From contig CAMWHW010000056.1 in assembly GCA_947174175.1 (NCBI GenBank), positions 1 to 6,511 on the forward strand: a DNA stretch of 6,511 nt. Reading direction: 5' to 3'. The position numbers and the translations under genes were made by a program. Below, one piece after another: positions 1 through 6,442 of this stretch (position 1 is the first letter of the stretch; every line of letters begins with the position of its first letter). This stretch comes from an uncultured Clostridia bacterium (lineage in GTDB: Bacteria; Bacillota; Clostridia; Christensenellales; Borkfalkiaceae). Below the pieces are notes generated by a model. It saw only the letters and a program-made list of their open reading frames with translations, was not told the origin of the DNA and ran no database searches.

Positions 1-397
1 GTTTAAGGCAGGTCATAACCGCCTCCGCAATCTGCTCGGTCAGCCTTTCCTGCAATTGCCGCCGCTTTGCAAACACTTCAACGCAGCGCGCCAGCTTGGA
101 AAGCCCGACTACCTTTTTGTCTGGAATATACGCAATTGCAACGCGGCCGAAGAAGGGCATTAAATGATGCTCGCAGGTCGAGGAAAAGGCGATGTCCTTT
201 TCGATAACTATATCGCCGCCGTCCACGTTGAAAGTTGTGGAAAGCACCTCCTCCGCGCTCATGGAATTGCCCGAGGTAAATTCCGCAAAGGCGTCCGCCA
301 CGCGGCGCGGCGTGTCCTTTAAACCCTCTCTTTCCGTATCCTCGCCGATTGCTTCTAAAAGGTCTGCAACGGCTTTCATTGCCTTTTGTCTATCCAT
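1..397 (-). CDS. folE: GTP cyclohydrolase I, type IA (N-terminal 132 residues; 3' end beyond window)
   Basis: Cytosolic enzyme that converts GTP to 7,8-dihydroneopterin triphosphate and formate, the first committed step of the pteridine branch of folate synthesis. The reading frame from ATG at 397 shows the family signatures in order: an N-terminal helix with [15 protein letters not shown] (about residues 18-32), the zinc and active-site motif [10 protein letters not shown] (75-84, zinc ligands C75 and H78, with H77), and [20 protein letters not shown] (100-119). The second zinc cysteine, near residue 145 in proteins of this kind, lies beyond the left edge, so about 50-60 C-terminal residues are missing. 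This is truncation by the window, not a pseudogene. A modest ribosome binding site AGAGG (405-409) sits 7 nt before the ATG. The start lies 22 nt inside the 3' end of folC, so translational coupling is likely. The frame is intact throughout. Confidence 0.95.
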   Translation of the reverse strand, partial: MDRQKAMKAVADLLEAIGEDTEREGLKDTPRRVADAFAEFTSGNSMSAEEVLSTTFNVDGGDIVIEKDIAFSSTCEHHLMPFFGRVAIAYIPDKKVVGLSKLARCVEVFAKRRQLQERLTEQIAEAVMTCLK

Positions 398-1503
398 TGT
401 TTTGCCTCTTTTAATAATGTGAACGAACCGCAGATTACCACGGTTTTCGTATATGATTTATTTAGCGCGTCCGAAACGCTTTGCGCAGTCGAAACGTTAC
501 CGAAATATTTTTTGCAAGCTTCCGCCGTCTGCTCCGCACTTCTTGCGCGAGGGCTCGGGCACTTGACTGCGATTATATTATCGGCTAGCCCCGCAAGCAT
601 ATTCAGATTGCCCTCTATATCCTTGTCTTTAAGACAGCCGAAAATTAACGTGACTTCCGAACGCGGCAGGCTTTTAAGCGTTTGCTTTAACGGTCCGAAA
701 GCCGCTGGGTTGTGCGCGCCGTCCAGAATATAAATTTTGCCGTTTGCGGTTATTTTTTCAACGCGCCCCTCGGGTCGTGCGTTTTTTATTCCTTCGCGTA
801 TAGCCTCGTCGGGTATGCCTAAAATTTTCGCGCCCTCGGCTGCCGTCGCCGCGTTATAGCGTTGTAAATCGTCCGCTTCCGATAAACCGCTTAACTTAGC
901 AAATCGTCCGCCGATATCTTCAAAAAATTTCCTTGCCGCATCTGACGGCTGAAAGTCGTTTATAACCGCGGGGCAGTTTTTGATTATTCCCGCCTTCTGC
1001 GCACATATCTCTTCAATAGTGTTACCCAGATATTCGGTATGTTCCAGAGATATGGAAGTGATGACCGCAAGTTCCTTTTTATTTATTGCGTTGGTCGCGT
1101 CGTTGAGTCCGCCCATTCCGCACTCTATGACCGCCCACTCGCACCCTTCTGCCCTGAAAGCGAGGATAATTCCCGCCGTCTGAATTTCGAAGTCGGTTGC
1201 GCCCAGACCTTCGGCGGCTTTCGCTACGCGTTCAAAATACTTTTCCGCAATTGCTTCGGGTATAGGCTTGCCGTCTATCCTGAACTGGTCGTAAAAATCG
1301 TACACGGCGGGCGAGGTGAAAGTGCCGACCTTTTTGCCGGCGGCAATAAGAATTTGCGTAAAATATTCCGCCGTGGAGCCCTTGCCGTTGGTGCCCGCAA
1401 CGTGGATAATTTTAAGCCCGTCGTCGGGGCTGTTCAGATTATCTAAAATTTTGCGCGTAACCGCCGTCCCCGGCTTAACCGTTACGTAATCTTTATGTTC
1501 CAA
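376..1503 (-). CDS. folC: Bifunctional folylpolyglutamate synthase / dihydrofolate synthase, compact form
   Basis: A Mur-ligase-type ATP enzyme that adds glutamate to dihydropteroate and/or reduced folates. The protein is 375 residues: P-loop [11 protein letters not shown] (34-44), TSP (63-65), [12 protein letters not shown] (127-138, normally GGRxDATN), [11 protein letters not shown] (150-160), the KAGIIK motif with the usually carbamylated lysine (K170), QRYNAATA (214-221) and DGAHNP (261-266), followed by the C-terminal Rossmann-like domain. Typical family members have about 420-430 residues. Here the N-terminal helix and the segment between KAGIIK and QRYNA are shortened. The frame stays open upstream to 1875, but I place the start at TTG 1503: GGAGG (1510-1514) lies 6 nt before it, and the protein only starts to resemble FolC there. 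The longer form would run into the divergent DUF421 gene. It is the first gene of the operon with folE. Whether it has both activities cannot be told from sequence. Confidence 0.93.
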   Translation of the reverse strand: MEHKDYVTVKPGTAVTRKILDNLNSPDDGLKIIHVAGTNGKGSTAEYFTQILIAAGKKVGTFTSPAVYDFYDQFRIDGKPIPEAIAEKYFERVAKAAEGLGATDFEIQTAGIILAFRAEGCEWAVIECGMGGLNDATNAINKKELAVITSISLEHTEYLGNTIEEICAQKAGIIKNCPAVINDFQPSDAARKFFEDIGGRFAKLSGLSEADDLQRYNAATAAEGAKILGIPDEAIREGIKNARPEGRVEKITANGKIYILDGAHNPAAFGPLKQTLKSLPRSEVTLIFGCLKDKDIEGNLNMLAGLADNIIAVKCPSPRARSAEQTAEACKKYFGNVSTAQSVSDALNKSYTKTVVICGSFTLLKEAKQWIDKRQ

Positions 1504-1509
1504 ACCACC

Positions 1510-1514
1510 CCTCC
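1510..1514 (-). promoter_or_regulatory. Ribosome binding site that fixes the TTG start of folC
   Basis: GGAGG on the minus strand lies exactly 6 nt upstream of TTG (1503-1501). No ATG in this frame is well placed, so this site decides the start codon. A GTG (1508-1506) overlaps the end of the GGAGGGG stretch but is in another frame. Confidence 0.8.
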
Positions 1515-1527
1515 AGTAAACGCAATC

Positions 1528-1557
1528 ATTATAGCACAACGCGGCGCGGCTTAGCAA
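1528..1557 (-). promoter_or_regulatory. Promoter of the folC-folE operon (extended -10)
   Basis: Reading the minus strand, TGCTATAAT (1536-1528) is a perfect -10 hexamer with the extended TGn element. TTGCTA (1557-1552), a 4/6 match to TTGACA, lies 18 nt upstream as the -35. Transcription would start near 1521, leaving a leader of about 18 nt that holds only the ribosome binding site. No operator or riboswitch fits in that space. Confidence 0.75.
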
Positions 1558-1576
1558 GAATAATGAAAAAAAATTT

Positions 1577-1582
1577 GATAAT
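1577..1582 (+). promoter_or_regulatory. Possible -10 element of the DUF421 gene
   Basis: GATAAT matches the -10 consensus at 5 of 6 positions and ends only 9 nt before the DUF421 ATG. A start site 7-9 nt downstream would fall at or next to the ATG and give a leaderless or nearly leaderless mRNA. The best -35 candidate, TTAGCA at 1551-1556, is weak and has a 20-nt spacer, so this call is tentative. Confidence 0.3.
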
Positions 1583-1591
1583 ACTAATTTT

Positions 1592-2263
1592 ATGGCTCTG
1601 GTATTTTTGAGAACTACTATTATTTTCTTTACGCTTTTGCTGGTTATGCGGCTTATGGGCAAAAGCCAGATAGGCGAAATGCAGCCCTTCGAGCTGGTTA
1701 TCACCCTGCTGATTGCCGAGCTTGCGTGCATACCAATGGCGGACAGCTCGGTCCCCCTTCTGTACGGAATAGTTTCCATAGTGGCGATTTTTATTCTGCA
1801 CCAGATCGTATGGCTTCTCGATTTATGGTTCAAGCCGATGAAGACGGTCGTGTGCGGAAAGCCCTCGCTCGTCATAACGAAAGAGGGTATTGACAGCTAT
1901 CAGTTAAGGCAGAACAATCTGGACGTTTCAGACCTTATCGAGAGTATGCGCGGCGCGGGATATTTCAACTTGGACGACGTATATTACGGACTTTACGAGG
2001 CGAACGGCAAATTTTCCGCACTGGCGAAAGAACAGCTTACTCCCACCCTTCCCGTGATTTTGGTGGACAGCGGCAAGCCCGACGAAAAGAACGCAAGAAT
2101 TGCGGGGCTTACGGTTGACAAGATTAAGGAGTTCGCTTCCGAACAGGGTTGCAAGCTGAAAAACGTTCTGGTTATGACGGTTGACAGCAACGGCAGAGTT
2201 TACTTTCAGCCCAAGGGCAAACCTTATAAAATACTCAATATGCAGGTGAGCGGACAATGGTAA
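1592..2263 (+). CDS. DUF421 (YetF-like) membrane protein
   Basis: A 223-residue protein of the DUF421/YetF family, found widely in Bacillota; its biochemical role is not established. Three hydrophobic segments (about residues 3-20, 34-50 and 55-80) anchor it, with the conserved loop RLMGKSQIG (20-28) and PFELVITLLIAELA (32-45) between them. The soluble part follows: GKPSLVITKEGI (89-100), LDVSDLIESMRGAGYFNLDD (110-129) and LYEANGKFSAL (134-144), the typical YetF cytoplasmic fold, then a C-terminal tail of about 70 residues. Length is normal. The start matches where family members begin, but no Shine-Dalgarno sequence precedes it; the 20 nt upstream are A/T-rich. Its stop overlaps the start of the DUF4363 gene by 7 nt, so the two are cotranscribed. 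It is divergent from folC, and I infer no functional link to folate. Confidence 0.9.
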   Translation: MALVFLRTTIIFFTLLLVMRLMGKSQIGEMQPFELVITLLIAELACIPMADSSVPLLYGIVSIVAIFILHQIVWLLDLWFKPMKTVVCGKPSLVITKEGIDSYQLRQNNLDVSDLIESMRGAGYFNLDDVYYGLYEANGKFSALAKEQLTPTLPVILVDSGKPDEKNARIAGLTVDKIKEFASEQGCKLKNVLVMTVDSNGRVYFQPKGKPYKILNMQVSGQW

Positions 2264-2634
2264 AATCTATTATTTACACCGTGGTTGCAATCGCACTTTG
2301 CCTGGGAATTTTTTTCGGCACGCAGAGCTATATAGACGGTCAGGTAGGAAAATTCCATTCGGCGCTGGAAACGCTTTACGACAAGATTGAGGAAAAGACG
2401 GCAACGCGCGAGGACGCCTACGCCGTGAAAAACCTTTGGACGGACAAAAAGAGCAAGCTGCAAATATTCATTCCGCACAACGACATTTCGTACGTCGACT
2501 ACTGGCTGAGCGAGGCTTGCGCGCTTGTTTACCGCAACGAATACGATCTGGCTCTCGGAAAAATAGAGGTGCTTTTGGAAATCACCAAAAACCTGCCCGA
2601 CGCGTACTCCGTCAAACTGGAAAACGTATTTTAA
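2257..2634 (+). CDS. DUF4363 family small membrane-anchored protein
   Basis: A 125-residue protein with one N-terminal hydrophobic segment (about residues 4-24), either an uncleaved anchor or a signal sequence. A soluble, probably helical domain follows, containing W61, IPHNDISYVDYWLSEA (72-87) and a C-terminus ending LENVF. The pattern of a tryptophan-lysine stretch, then an IPH(N/E)DI-like motif and a final N-x-F, is what I recognise as DUF4363, a family of unknown function often found directly after a DUF421 gene in Clostridia. The ATG lies inside the last codons of that gene (7-nt overlap) with AGGTGAG 6 nt upstream, so coupling is likely. The two proteins may act together at the membrane, but this is inferred from synteny only. 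No terminator follows it before the pheST promoter. Confidence 0.8.
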   Translation: MVKSIIYTVVAIALCLGIFFGTQSYIDGQVGKFHSALETLYDKIEEKTATREDAYAVKNLWTDKKSKLQIFIPHNDISYVDYWLSEACALVYRNEYDLALGKIEVLLEITKNLPDAYSVKLENVF

Positions 2635-2647
2635 GCCTTTTATTTGG

Positions 2648-2676
2648 TTGACATTGAATTTTACAGTTGGTATAAT
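2648..2676 (+). promoter_or_regulatory. Consensus sigma-A promoter of the pheST operon
   Basis: TTGACA (2648-2653) and TATAAT (2671-2676) are both perfect and 17 nt apart. Initiation is expected near 2683, just before the base of T-box stem I. Such a strong promoter fits a leader controlled mainly by attenuation rather than initiation. It begins only 14 nt after the DUF4363 stop codon. Confidence 0.92.
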
Positions 2677-2782
2677 CTGGTTATTAAAGGCAACGACCGA
2701 GACAGACGCGCTTATAAAAAGCGATTTCAGAGAGAGCAACCCGAAAACGGCTGAAAGGCGGCTCATTCGCAAAAGCGCGGTA

Positions 2783-2785
2783 TTC
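2783..2785 (+). promoter_or_regulatory. T-box specifier codon UUC (Phe)
   Basis: TTC lies on the 3' side of the internal loop between the CGAG/CTCG and CGCGCTT/AAGCGCG helices, followed by a purine (A2786), as in known T-boxes. It would pair with the GAA anticodon of tRNA-Phe. Reading one base earlier would give ATT (Ile), but the downstream gene and the register of the loop favour TTC. Confidence 0.88.
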
Positions 2786-2881
2786 ACTCGCGAGCCGAAC
2801 GCGTGAAATTTTTTTAAAGTAATTCGTTCCGTTATTCCTTGCGTAAAAGGATAATCAAGGCGGTTATTAAAGCCGCGGAAT

Positions 2882-2913
2882 CAGGTGGTACCGAGTTAGT
2901 ATATAACTCCCTG
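2882..2913 (+). promoter_or_regulatory. T-box antiterminator with tRNA acceptor-end binding bulge
   Basis: CAGG (2882-2885) pairs with CCTG (2910-2913), and GAGTTA (2893-2898) with TAACTC (2904-2909). They enclose the 7-nt bulge TGGTACC (2886-2892). The first four bulge bases, UGGU, are complementary to an ACCA end, that is a tRNA with discriminator A, as tRNA-Phe usually has. The 3' arm overlaps the terminator, so only one of the two can form. Confidence 0.92.
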
Positions 2914-2940
2914 TGTTTTACACGGGGAGTTTTTATTTTT
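2905..2940 (+). terminator. Regulated intrinsic terminator of the pheST T-box
   Basis: AACTCCC (2905-2911) pairs with GGGAGTT (2925-2931), continued by a T-G wobble and GTGT/ACAC around a 3-nt TTT loop, then a T-rich tract to 2940. It shares 2905-2913 with the antiterminator. It is the only visible terminator downstream of the DUF421-DUF4363 pair, so it may also stop read-through from that operon. Confidence 0.93.
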
Positions 2941-2954
2941 GTAAGGAGTTGAAT

Positions 2955-3977
2955 ATGCAGGAAAAAATTAACGAACTGAAAAAGAGAATTGCGGAAGCGA
3001 TTAAGGACGTTCACTCCTCCGACACTCTGTTTCAGATTAAAATGAAATTCTTGGGCAAGAGCGGCGAAGTGAGCGAACTTATGAAGGGTATGCGCGACGT
3101 GCCCAAGGAGAAGCGCCCCGAAATAGGAATGATTTTCAACGCTCTGAAATTATGGGCGGAAGAACAGTTCGGCAAGCTGGACAAGGCAATTAAGGAAAAG
3201 GAGCTTAAAAAGCAGTACGCCGCGGAAGCTATCGACGTGACCCTGCCAGGCAACACCATGAGAAAGGGCGCGTACCACCCCAACACCTTGGTTAAGCGCG
3301 AGCTTATTTCCATTTTCTCGGGTATGGGCTTTACCGTGTTCGAGGGTCCCGAAATCGAAAACGATTACTATAACTTTACCGCCCTCAACACCCCCGCGGA
3401 CCACCCCGCAAGGGATATGCAGGATACCTTTTATATAACCGGCGATTTGCTGCTGCGTACGCAGACCAGCGCAGGACAGATAAGGGTTATGGAAAAGCAG
3501 AAGCCGCCCATTAAAATTCTATCGCCAGGCAAGGTTTACCGCAGCGACGACGACGCGACCCACTCCCCTATGTTCTCGCAGATGGAAGGTCTTGTCGTCG
3601 ACAAGGGCATTACCCTTTGCGACCTTAAAGGTATGCTTGACGAATTTGCGCGCAAGATTTTCGGCGACGGCGTAAAGACCAGGCTGCGCCCCTCCTACTT
3701 CCCTTTCACCGAACCGTCGGTTGAAGTGGACGTGAGTTGTTTCGAGTGCGGCGGCAAGGGTTGCAGACTGTGCAAGGGCACGGGCTGGATTGAAGTGCTT
3801 GGCGCGGGTATGGTCAACCGCCACGTTCTGGAAGGCTGCGGCATAGACCCCGAGGAATATTCGGGCTTTGCGTTCGGTATGGGCATAGAGCGTATTGCAA
3901 TGCTTAAATACGGCATTAACAATATGAAGCTTTTATTCGAAGGCGACACGAGATTTTTAAGACAGTTCAAGGGCTGA
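2955..3977 (+). CDS. pheS: Phenylalanine--tRNA ligase alpha subunit
   Basis: Catalytic subunit of the (alpha-beta)2 cytosolic class II enzyme that activates phenylalanine with ATP and charges tRNA-Phe. It has 340 residues, the normal length. The N-terminal helical arm (about 1-85) is followed by the class II core: [12 protein letters not shown] (105-116), [20 protein letters not shown] (131-150), [10 protein letters not shown] (166-175), motif 2 [20 protein letters not shown] (192-211), [12 protein letters not shown] (249-260) and motif 3 [10 protein letters not shown] (304-313). The usual alanine of the amino-acid pocket is A306. Four cysteines, C262, C265, C270 and C273, form a CxxC...CxxC knuckle that could bind metal. 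I start at ATG 2955, which has TAAGGAG upstream. The frame runs back to 2913, but that region is the attenuator hairpin. The T-box regulates it together with pheT, which follows after 11 nt. Confidence 0.98.
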   Translation: MQEKINELKKRIAEAIKDVHSSDTLFQIKMKFLGKSGEVSELMKGMRDVPKEKRPEIGMIFNALKLWAEEQFGKLDKAIKEKELKKQYAAEAIDVTLPGNTMRKGAYHPNTLVKRELISIFSGMGFTVFEGPEIENDYYNFTALNTPADHPARDMQDTFYITGDLLLRTQTSAGQIRVMEKQKPPIKILSPGKVYRSDDDATHSPMFSQMEGLVVDKGITLCDLKGMLDEFARKIFGDGVKTRLRPSYFPFTEPSVEVDVSCFECGGKGCRLCKGTGWIEVLGAGMVNRHVLEGCGIDPEEYSGFAFGMGIERIAMLKYGINNMKLLFEGDTRFLRQFKG

Positions 3978-3988
3978 GGTGACAGATT

Positions 3989-6403
3989 ATGAAACTTCCT
4001 TTAAGTTGGTTGAAAGATTACGTTGACATAGGCGATATTACGCCGCAGGAATTACAGAAAAAGCTGTTCGGCTGCGGATTTGAAGTCGAGGAGCTTATTG
4101 ATATAGGCAAGGATATTTCGGGCGTGGTCGTGGGCGAAGTGACCGAGTGTGAAGCCGTGGAAGGCACGCATCTGCACGTGTGCAAGGTCGATTGCGGAGA
4201 GCACGGCGTAAAGCAGATTTGTTGCGGCGCGGACAACGTTGCAAAGGGCATCAAGGCTCCCGTTGCTCTGGTCGGCGCGACCGTGTACGCGACCGCAAAG
4301 GACCACGTTACCGTAGAGGGCGTGATGACCATAAAGAAGGGCAAGCTGCGCGGAATAGAATCCGAGGGTATGCTCTGCTCTGGCGTGGAAATAGGCGTGA
4401 ACGGCGACACGTTCGACGGCGGCGACTACTGCGGTCTTCTGCTTCTCCCTTCCTCGTTCAAAAACGGCGCGGACGTAAAACCGCTGCTCGGACTGGACGA
4501 TTACATTTTCGATATAGGCGTTACGGCGAACCGCCCCGACTGTCAGAGTATAGTAGGTATGGCACGCGAGGTTGCCGCCGTTCTGGGCAAGCCCTTCAAG
4601 GAGCCCGACTGCACCTATACGGCGAAAACCAAGGGCGAAAACGTTAAGGTGAGCGTGCTTGCCCCCGATATATGCCCCCGCTACATTGCGCACTACGTCA
4701 AGGACGTTAAGCCCGCTCCCTCCCCCCTGTGGCTGAGAAAGAGGCTTGCGCTTTGCGGACTGAGGTCTATTAACAACCTCGTTGACATAACCAATTTCGT
4801 GCTTCTGGAAATGGGTCAGCCCATGCACGCGTTCGACTGCGCAAAGCTTGAAGGCAGAGAGATAGTCGTGCGCAGAGCAAACGACGGCGAGGAGATTACC
4901 ACCCTCGACGGCAAGAATTTCAAGCTTACGAAAGACAACCTGGTTATTTGCGACGGCAACAAGCCGTGCGCGCTTGCAGGCGTTATGGGCGGCGAAAATT
5001 CGGAAATTACCGACGACACGCGCGAGCTTTTGTTCGAGAGCGCCAAGTTTGCGCGCGACAGTATAAGAAAGACTTCGCGTGCGCTGGGACAGCACTCCGA
5101 CAGCTCCGCAATGTTTGAAAAGGGCATAAGCGAATACACCACCGAAAAGGCTATGGCAAGGGCGCTGCACCTCATTGAAGAACTTAACTGCGGCACCGTG
5201 ACCGATATGCATGCCGACGTTAAAACGCAGTACTCGCACGACGGCGCAAAGCGTATGACCGTAAGCCTTGAAAAGATTAACAAGCTGCTCGGCATTGAAA
5301 TTCCGTGCGCGGCGGCGGTTGATATTTTGAAGCGGCTCAACTTCGACATTAAGGTAAACGGCACCGAACTTACTCTGGACGTCCCCCCCTACCGCGAGGA
5401 CATAGACGGTTATGCGGACATTGCCGAGGAGCTTATACGCGAATACGGATACGAGCACGTGACGGGAACGTTTATGCCCTCCGCGCTTATAACCAACGGC
5501 GGATACAGCGAGGAACAGAAGAGCGAAAACAAGCTTAAAGACAACCTGGTTGCAATGGGGCTTTACGAAATTTCCACCTACTCGTTCTACTCCGAAAAGG
5601 ACCTGGATATGCTGCACTTCCCTGCGGACGCGGAAGAGAGAAAGTTTATCAAAATCAAAAACCCTATCGGCGAAGATTTGTCGGTTATGCGCACCACGCT
5701 TGCGCCCTCTATGGTCAACGTTATCGTGCGCAACCTGCGCCGCGGCAACACTGACGGCAAGCTGTTCGAAATCGCAAAAGTTTATATCCCCAAAGAGACG
5801 CCCGTTAAATCGCTTCCCGAAGAAAAAGACGTGCTGTGCATAGGCACTTTCGGCGGCGGCACCTTCCTCGACATTAAAGGAATTTTGGAGGACGTTGCGG
5901 ACAGTCTGAACACGAAGTTCGAATACGCGCCTGCACAGCGCCCCTACCTTCACCCCGGCATATGCGCCTCGGTAACCTGCGGCGGCGTGCTTTTGGGATA
6001 CGTGGGCAGGCTTGACCCCGCCATCTGCGAGGAGCTTGCAATGGAGAAAAAGGCGTTTATAGCCGAGCTTGATTACGACAAGCTGAAAGCGTGCGCAAAG
6101 CCTTTCAGGTACACCCCTCTTTCCAAATTCCCCGAGGCAACGCGCGACCTTGCGCTGGTTGCAAATCTGGACGTTACGTGCGGACAGATTGAAAACGAAA
6201 TTTACTCCGCGTGCAAGTACGTTACCGACGTAAAGCTATTCGATATTTACGCGGGCAAGCAAATCGGCGAGGGCAAAAAGAGTATGGCGTTTACCGTCAC
6301 CTTTACCCCCAACGACGAAGCGTTTACGCCCGAAAGAGTGGACGGGTTCGTTAAGAAAATTTTGGGCAACTTAAAGCACAAACTCGAAATTGAATTAAGA
6401 TAA
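3989..6403 (+). CDS. pheT: Phenylalanine--tRNA ligase beta subunit
   Basis: Partner of PheS. It binds tRNA-Phe and hydrolyses mischarged Tyr-tRNA-Phe. The protein has 804 residues, normal for the long bacterial form, with all domains present: an N-terminal segment (1-38), an EMAPII-like OB-fold tRNA-binding domain (about 39-150, with VVVGEVTECE and GADNV), FDIGVTANRPDCQSIVGMAR (174-193), the B3/4 editing domain (about 212-395, with GQPMHAFD at 276-283 and AGVMGGENSEI at 330-340), B5 (about 420-488, with YREDIDGYADIAEELIREYG at 468-487), a catalytic-like core (about 500-700, with NPIGEDLSVMRTTLAPSM) and a C-terminal ferredoxin-fold anticodon-binding domain (711-804, from LSKFPEATRDLALV). The ribosome binding site GAGGTGA overlaps the pheS stop codon, which suggests coupling and balanced subunits. 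The operon ends at the hairpin just after the stop. Confidence 0.98.
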   Translation: MKLPLSWLKDYVDIGDITPQELQKKLFGCGFEVEELIDIGKDISGVVVGEVTECEAVEGTHLHVCKVDCGEHGVKQICCGADNVAKGIKAPVALVGATVYATAKDHVTVEGVMTIKKGKLRGIESEGMLCSGVEIGVNGDTFDGGDYCGLLLLPSSFKNGADVKPLLGLDDYIFDIGVTANRPDCQSIVGMAREVAAVLGKPFKEPDCTYTAKTKGENVKVSVLAPDICPRYIAHYVKDVKPAPSPLWLRKRLALCGLRSINNLVDITNFVLLEMGQPMHAFDCAKLEGREIVVRRANDGEEITTLDGKNFKLTKDNLVICDGNKPCALAGVMGGENSEITDDTRELLFESAKFARDSIRKTSRALGQHSDSSAMFEKGISEYTTEKAMARALHLIEELNCGTVTDMHADVKTQYSHDGAKRMTVSLEKINKLLGIEIPCAAAVDILKRLNFDIKVNGTELTLDVPPYREDIDGYADIAEELIREYGYEHVTGTFMPSALITNGGYSEEQKSENKLKDNLVAMGLYEISTYSFYSEKDLDMLHFPADAEERKFIKIKNPIGEDLSVMRTTLAPSMVNVIVRNLRRGNTDGKLFEIAKVYIPKETPVKSLPEEKDVLCIGTFGGGTFLDIKGILEDVADSLNTKFEYAPAQRPYLHPGICASVTCGGVLLGYVGRLDPAICEELAMEKKAFIAELDYDKLKACAKPFRYTPLSKFPEATRDLALVANLDVTCGQIENEIYSACKYVTDVKLFDIYAGKQIGEGKKSMAFTVTFTPNDEAFTPERVDGFVKKILGNLKHKLEIELR

Positions 6404-6407
6404 ATCG

Positions 6408-6442
6408 AAACCGCCGCGGCGAACTGCCGCGGCGGTTTTTTT
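6408..6442 (+). terminator. Intrinsic terminator of the pheST operon
   Basis: CCGCCGCGGC (6411-6420) and GCCGCGGCGG (6426-6435) form a perfect 10-bp GC stem, extended by three A-T pairs (AAA 6408-6410 with TTT 6436-6438), around the loop GAACT. Seven T residues follow (6436-6442). It begins 5 nt after the pheT stop. On the minus strand the hairpin is followed by only a short T run, so it could act weakly in both directions. Confidence 0.95.

Larger units (their letters stand above)
2683..2941 (+). promoter_or_regulatory. T-box leader (tRNA-Phe sensing riboswitch) of pheST
   Basis: A cis-acting RNA that reads the charging state of tRNA-Phe. A stem I can be folded by hand: GGC 2689-2691 with GCC 2794-2796, CGAG 2698-2701 with CTCG 2787-2790, the specifier internal loop (2702-2706 opposite 2780-2786), CGCGCTT 2707-2713 with AAGCGCG 2773-2779, GCGA 2721-2724 with TCGC 2767-2770, then the AGAGAG region (2729-2736) and GAGC 2734-2737 with GCTC 2761-2764 below a terminal loop. 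A stem II candidate is GAACG 2797-2801 with CGTTC 2825-2829. A small hairpin around 2860-2876 (GCGG/CCGC) is probably stem III. The T-box core AGGTGGTACCG (2883-2893) and mutually exclusive antiterminator and terminator follow. The specifier UUC, the UGGU bulge and the downstream pheST agree with each other. The helices were paired by eye, not computed. Confidence 0.95.

Noticed and set aside
192..733. Plus-strand open frames of 76 and 115 codons across the folE/folC junction
   Set aside because: They are antisense to two clear enzymes and have low-complexity S/A/L-rich translations without motifs.
1504..1875. N-terminal extension of the folC frame up to 1875
   Set aside because: The added ~124 residues do not resemble FolC, they would overlap the divergent DUF421 gene, and the folC promoter and GGAGG lie inside that stretch.
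2635..2691. GCCTTT (2635-2640) and AAAGGC (2686-2691) as a terminator stem after the DUF4363 gene
   Set aside because: The loop would be 45 nt, it has no T-tract, and it spans the pheST promoter; probably coincidence.
2224..2787. Minus-strand 187-codon frame covering DUF4363 and part of the T-box
   Set aside because: It would run antisense through a promoter, a structured leader and a recognised gene, and shows no domain.
2913..2954. Longer PheS starting at ATG 2913
   Set aside because: This ATG is actually absent as a conventional translated start: the stretch is the terminator hairpin and T-tract, and TAAGGAG points to ATG 2955.
4052..5953. A 633-codon open frame on the minus strand inside pheT
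   Set aside because: It is fully antisense to a gene with every PheT domain intact. Its translation is rich in V, N, H, R and F with no recognisable domain, as expected when codons ending in C or G are read in reverse, and it has no ribosome binding site or promoter of note.
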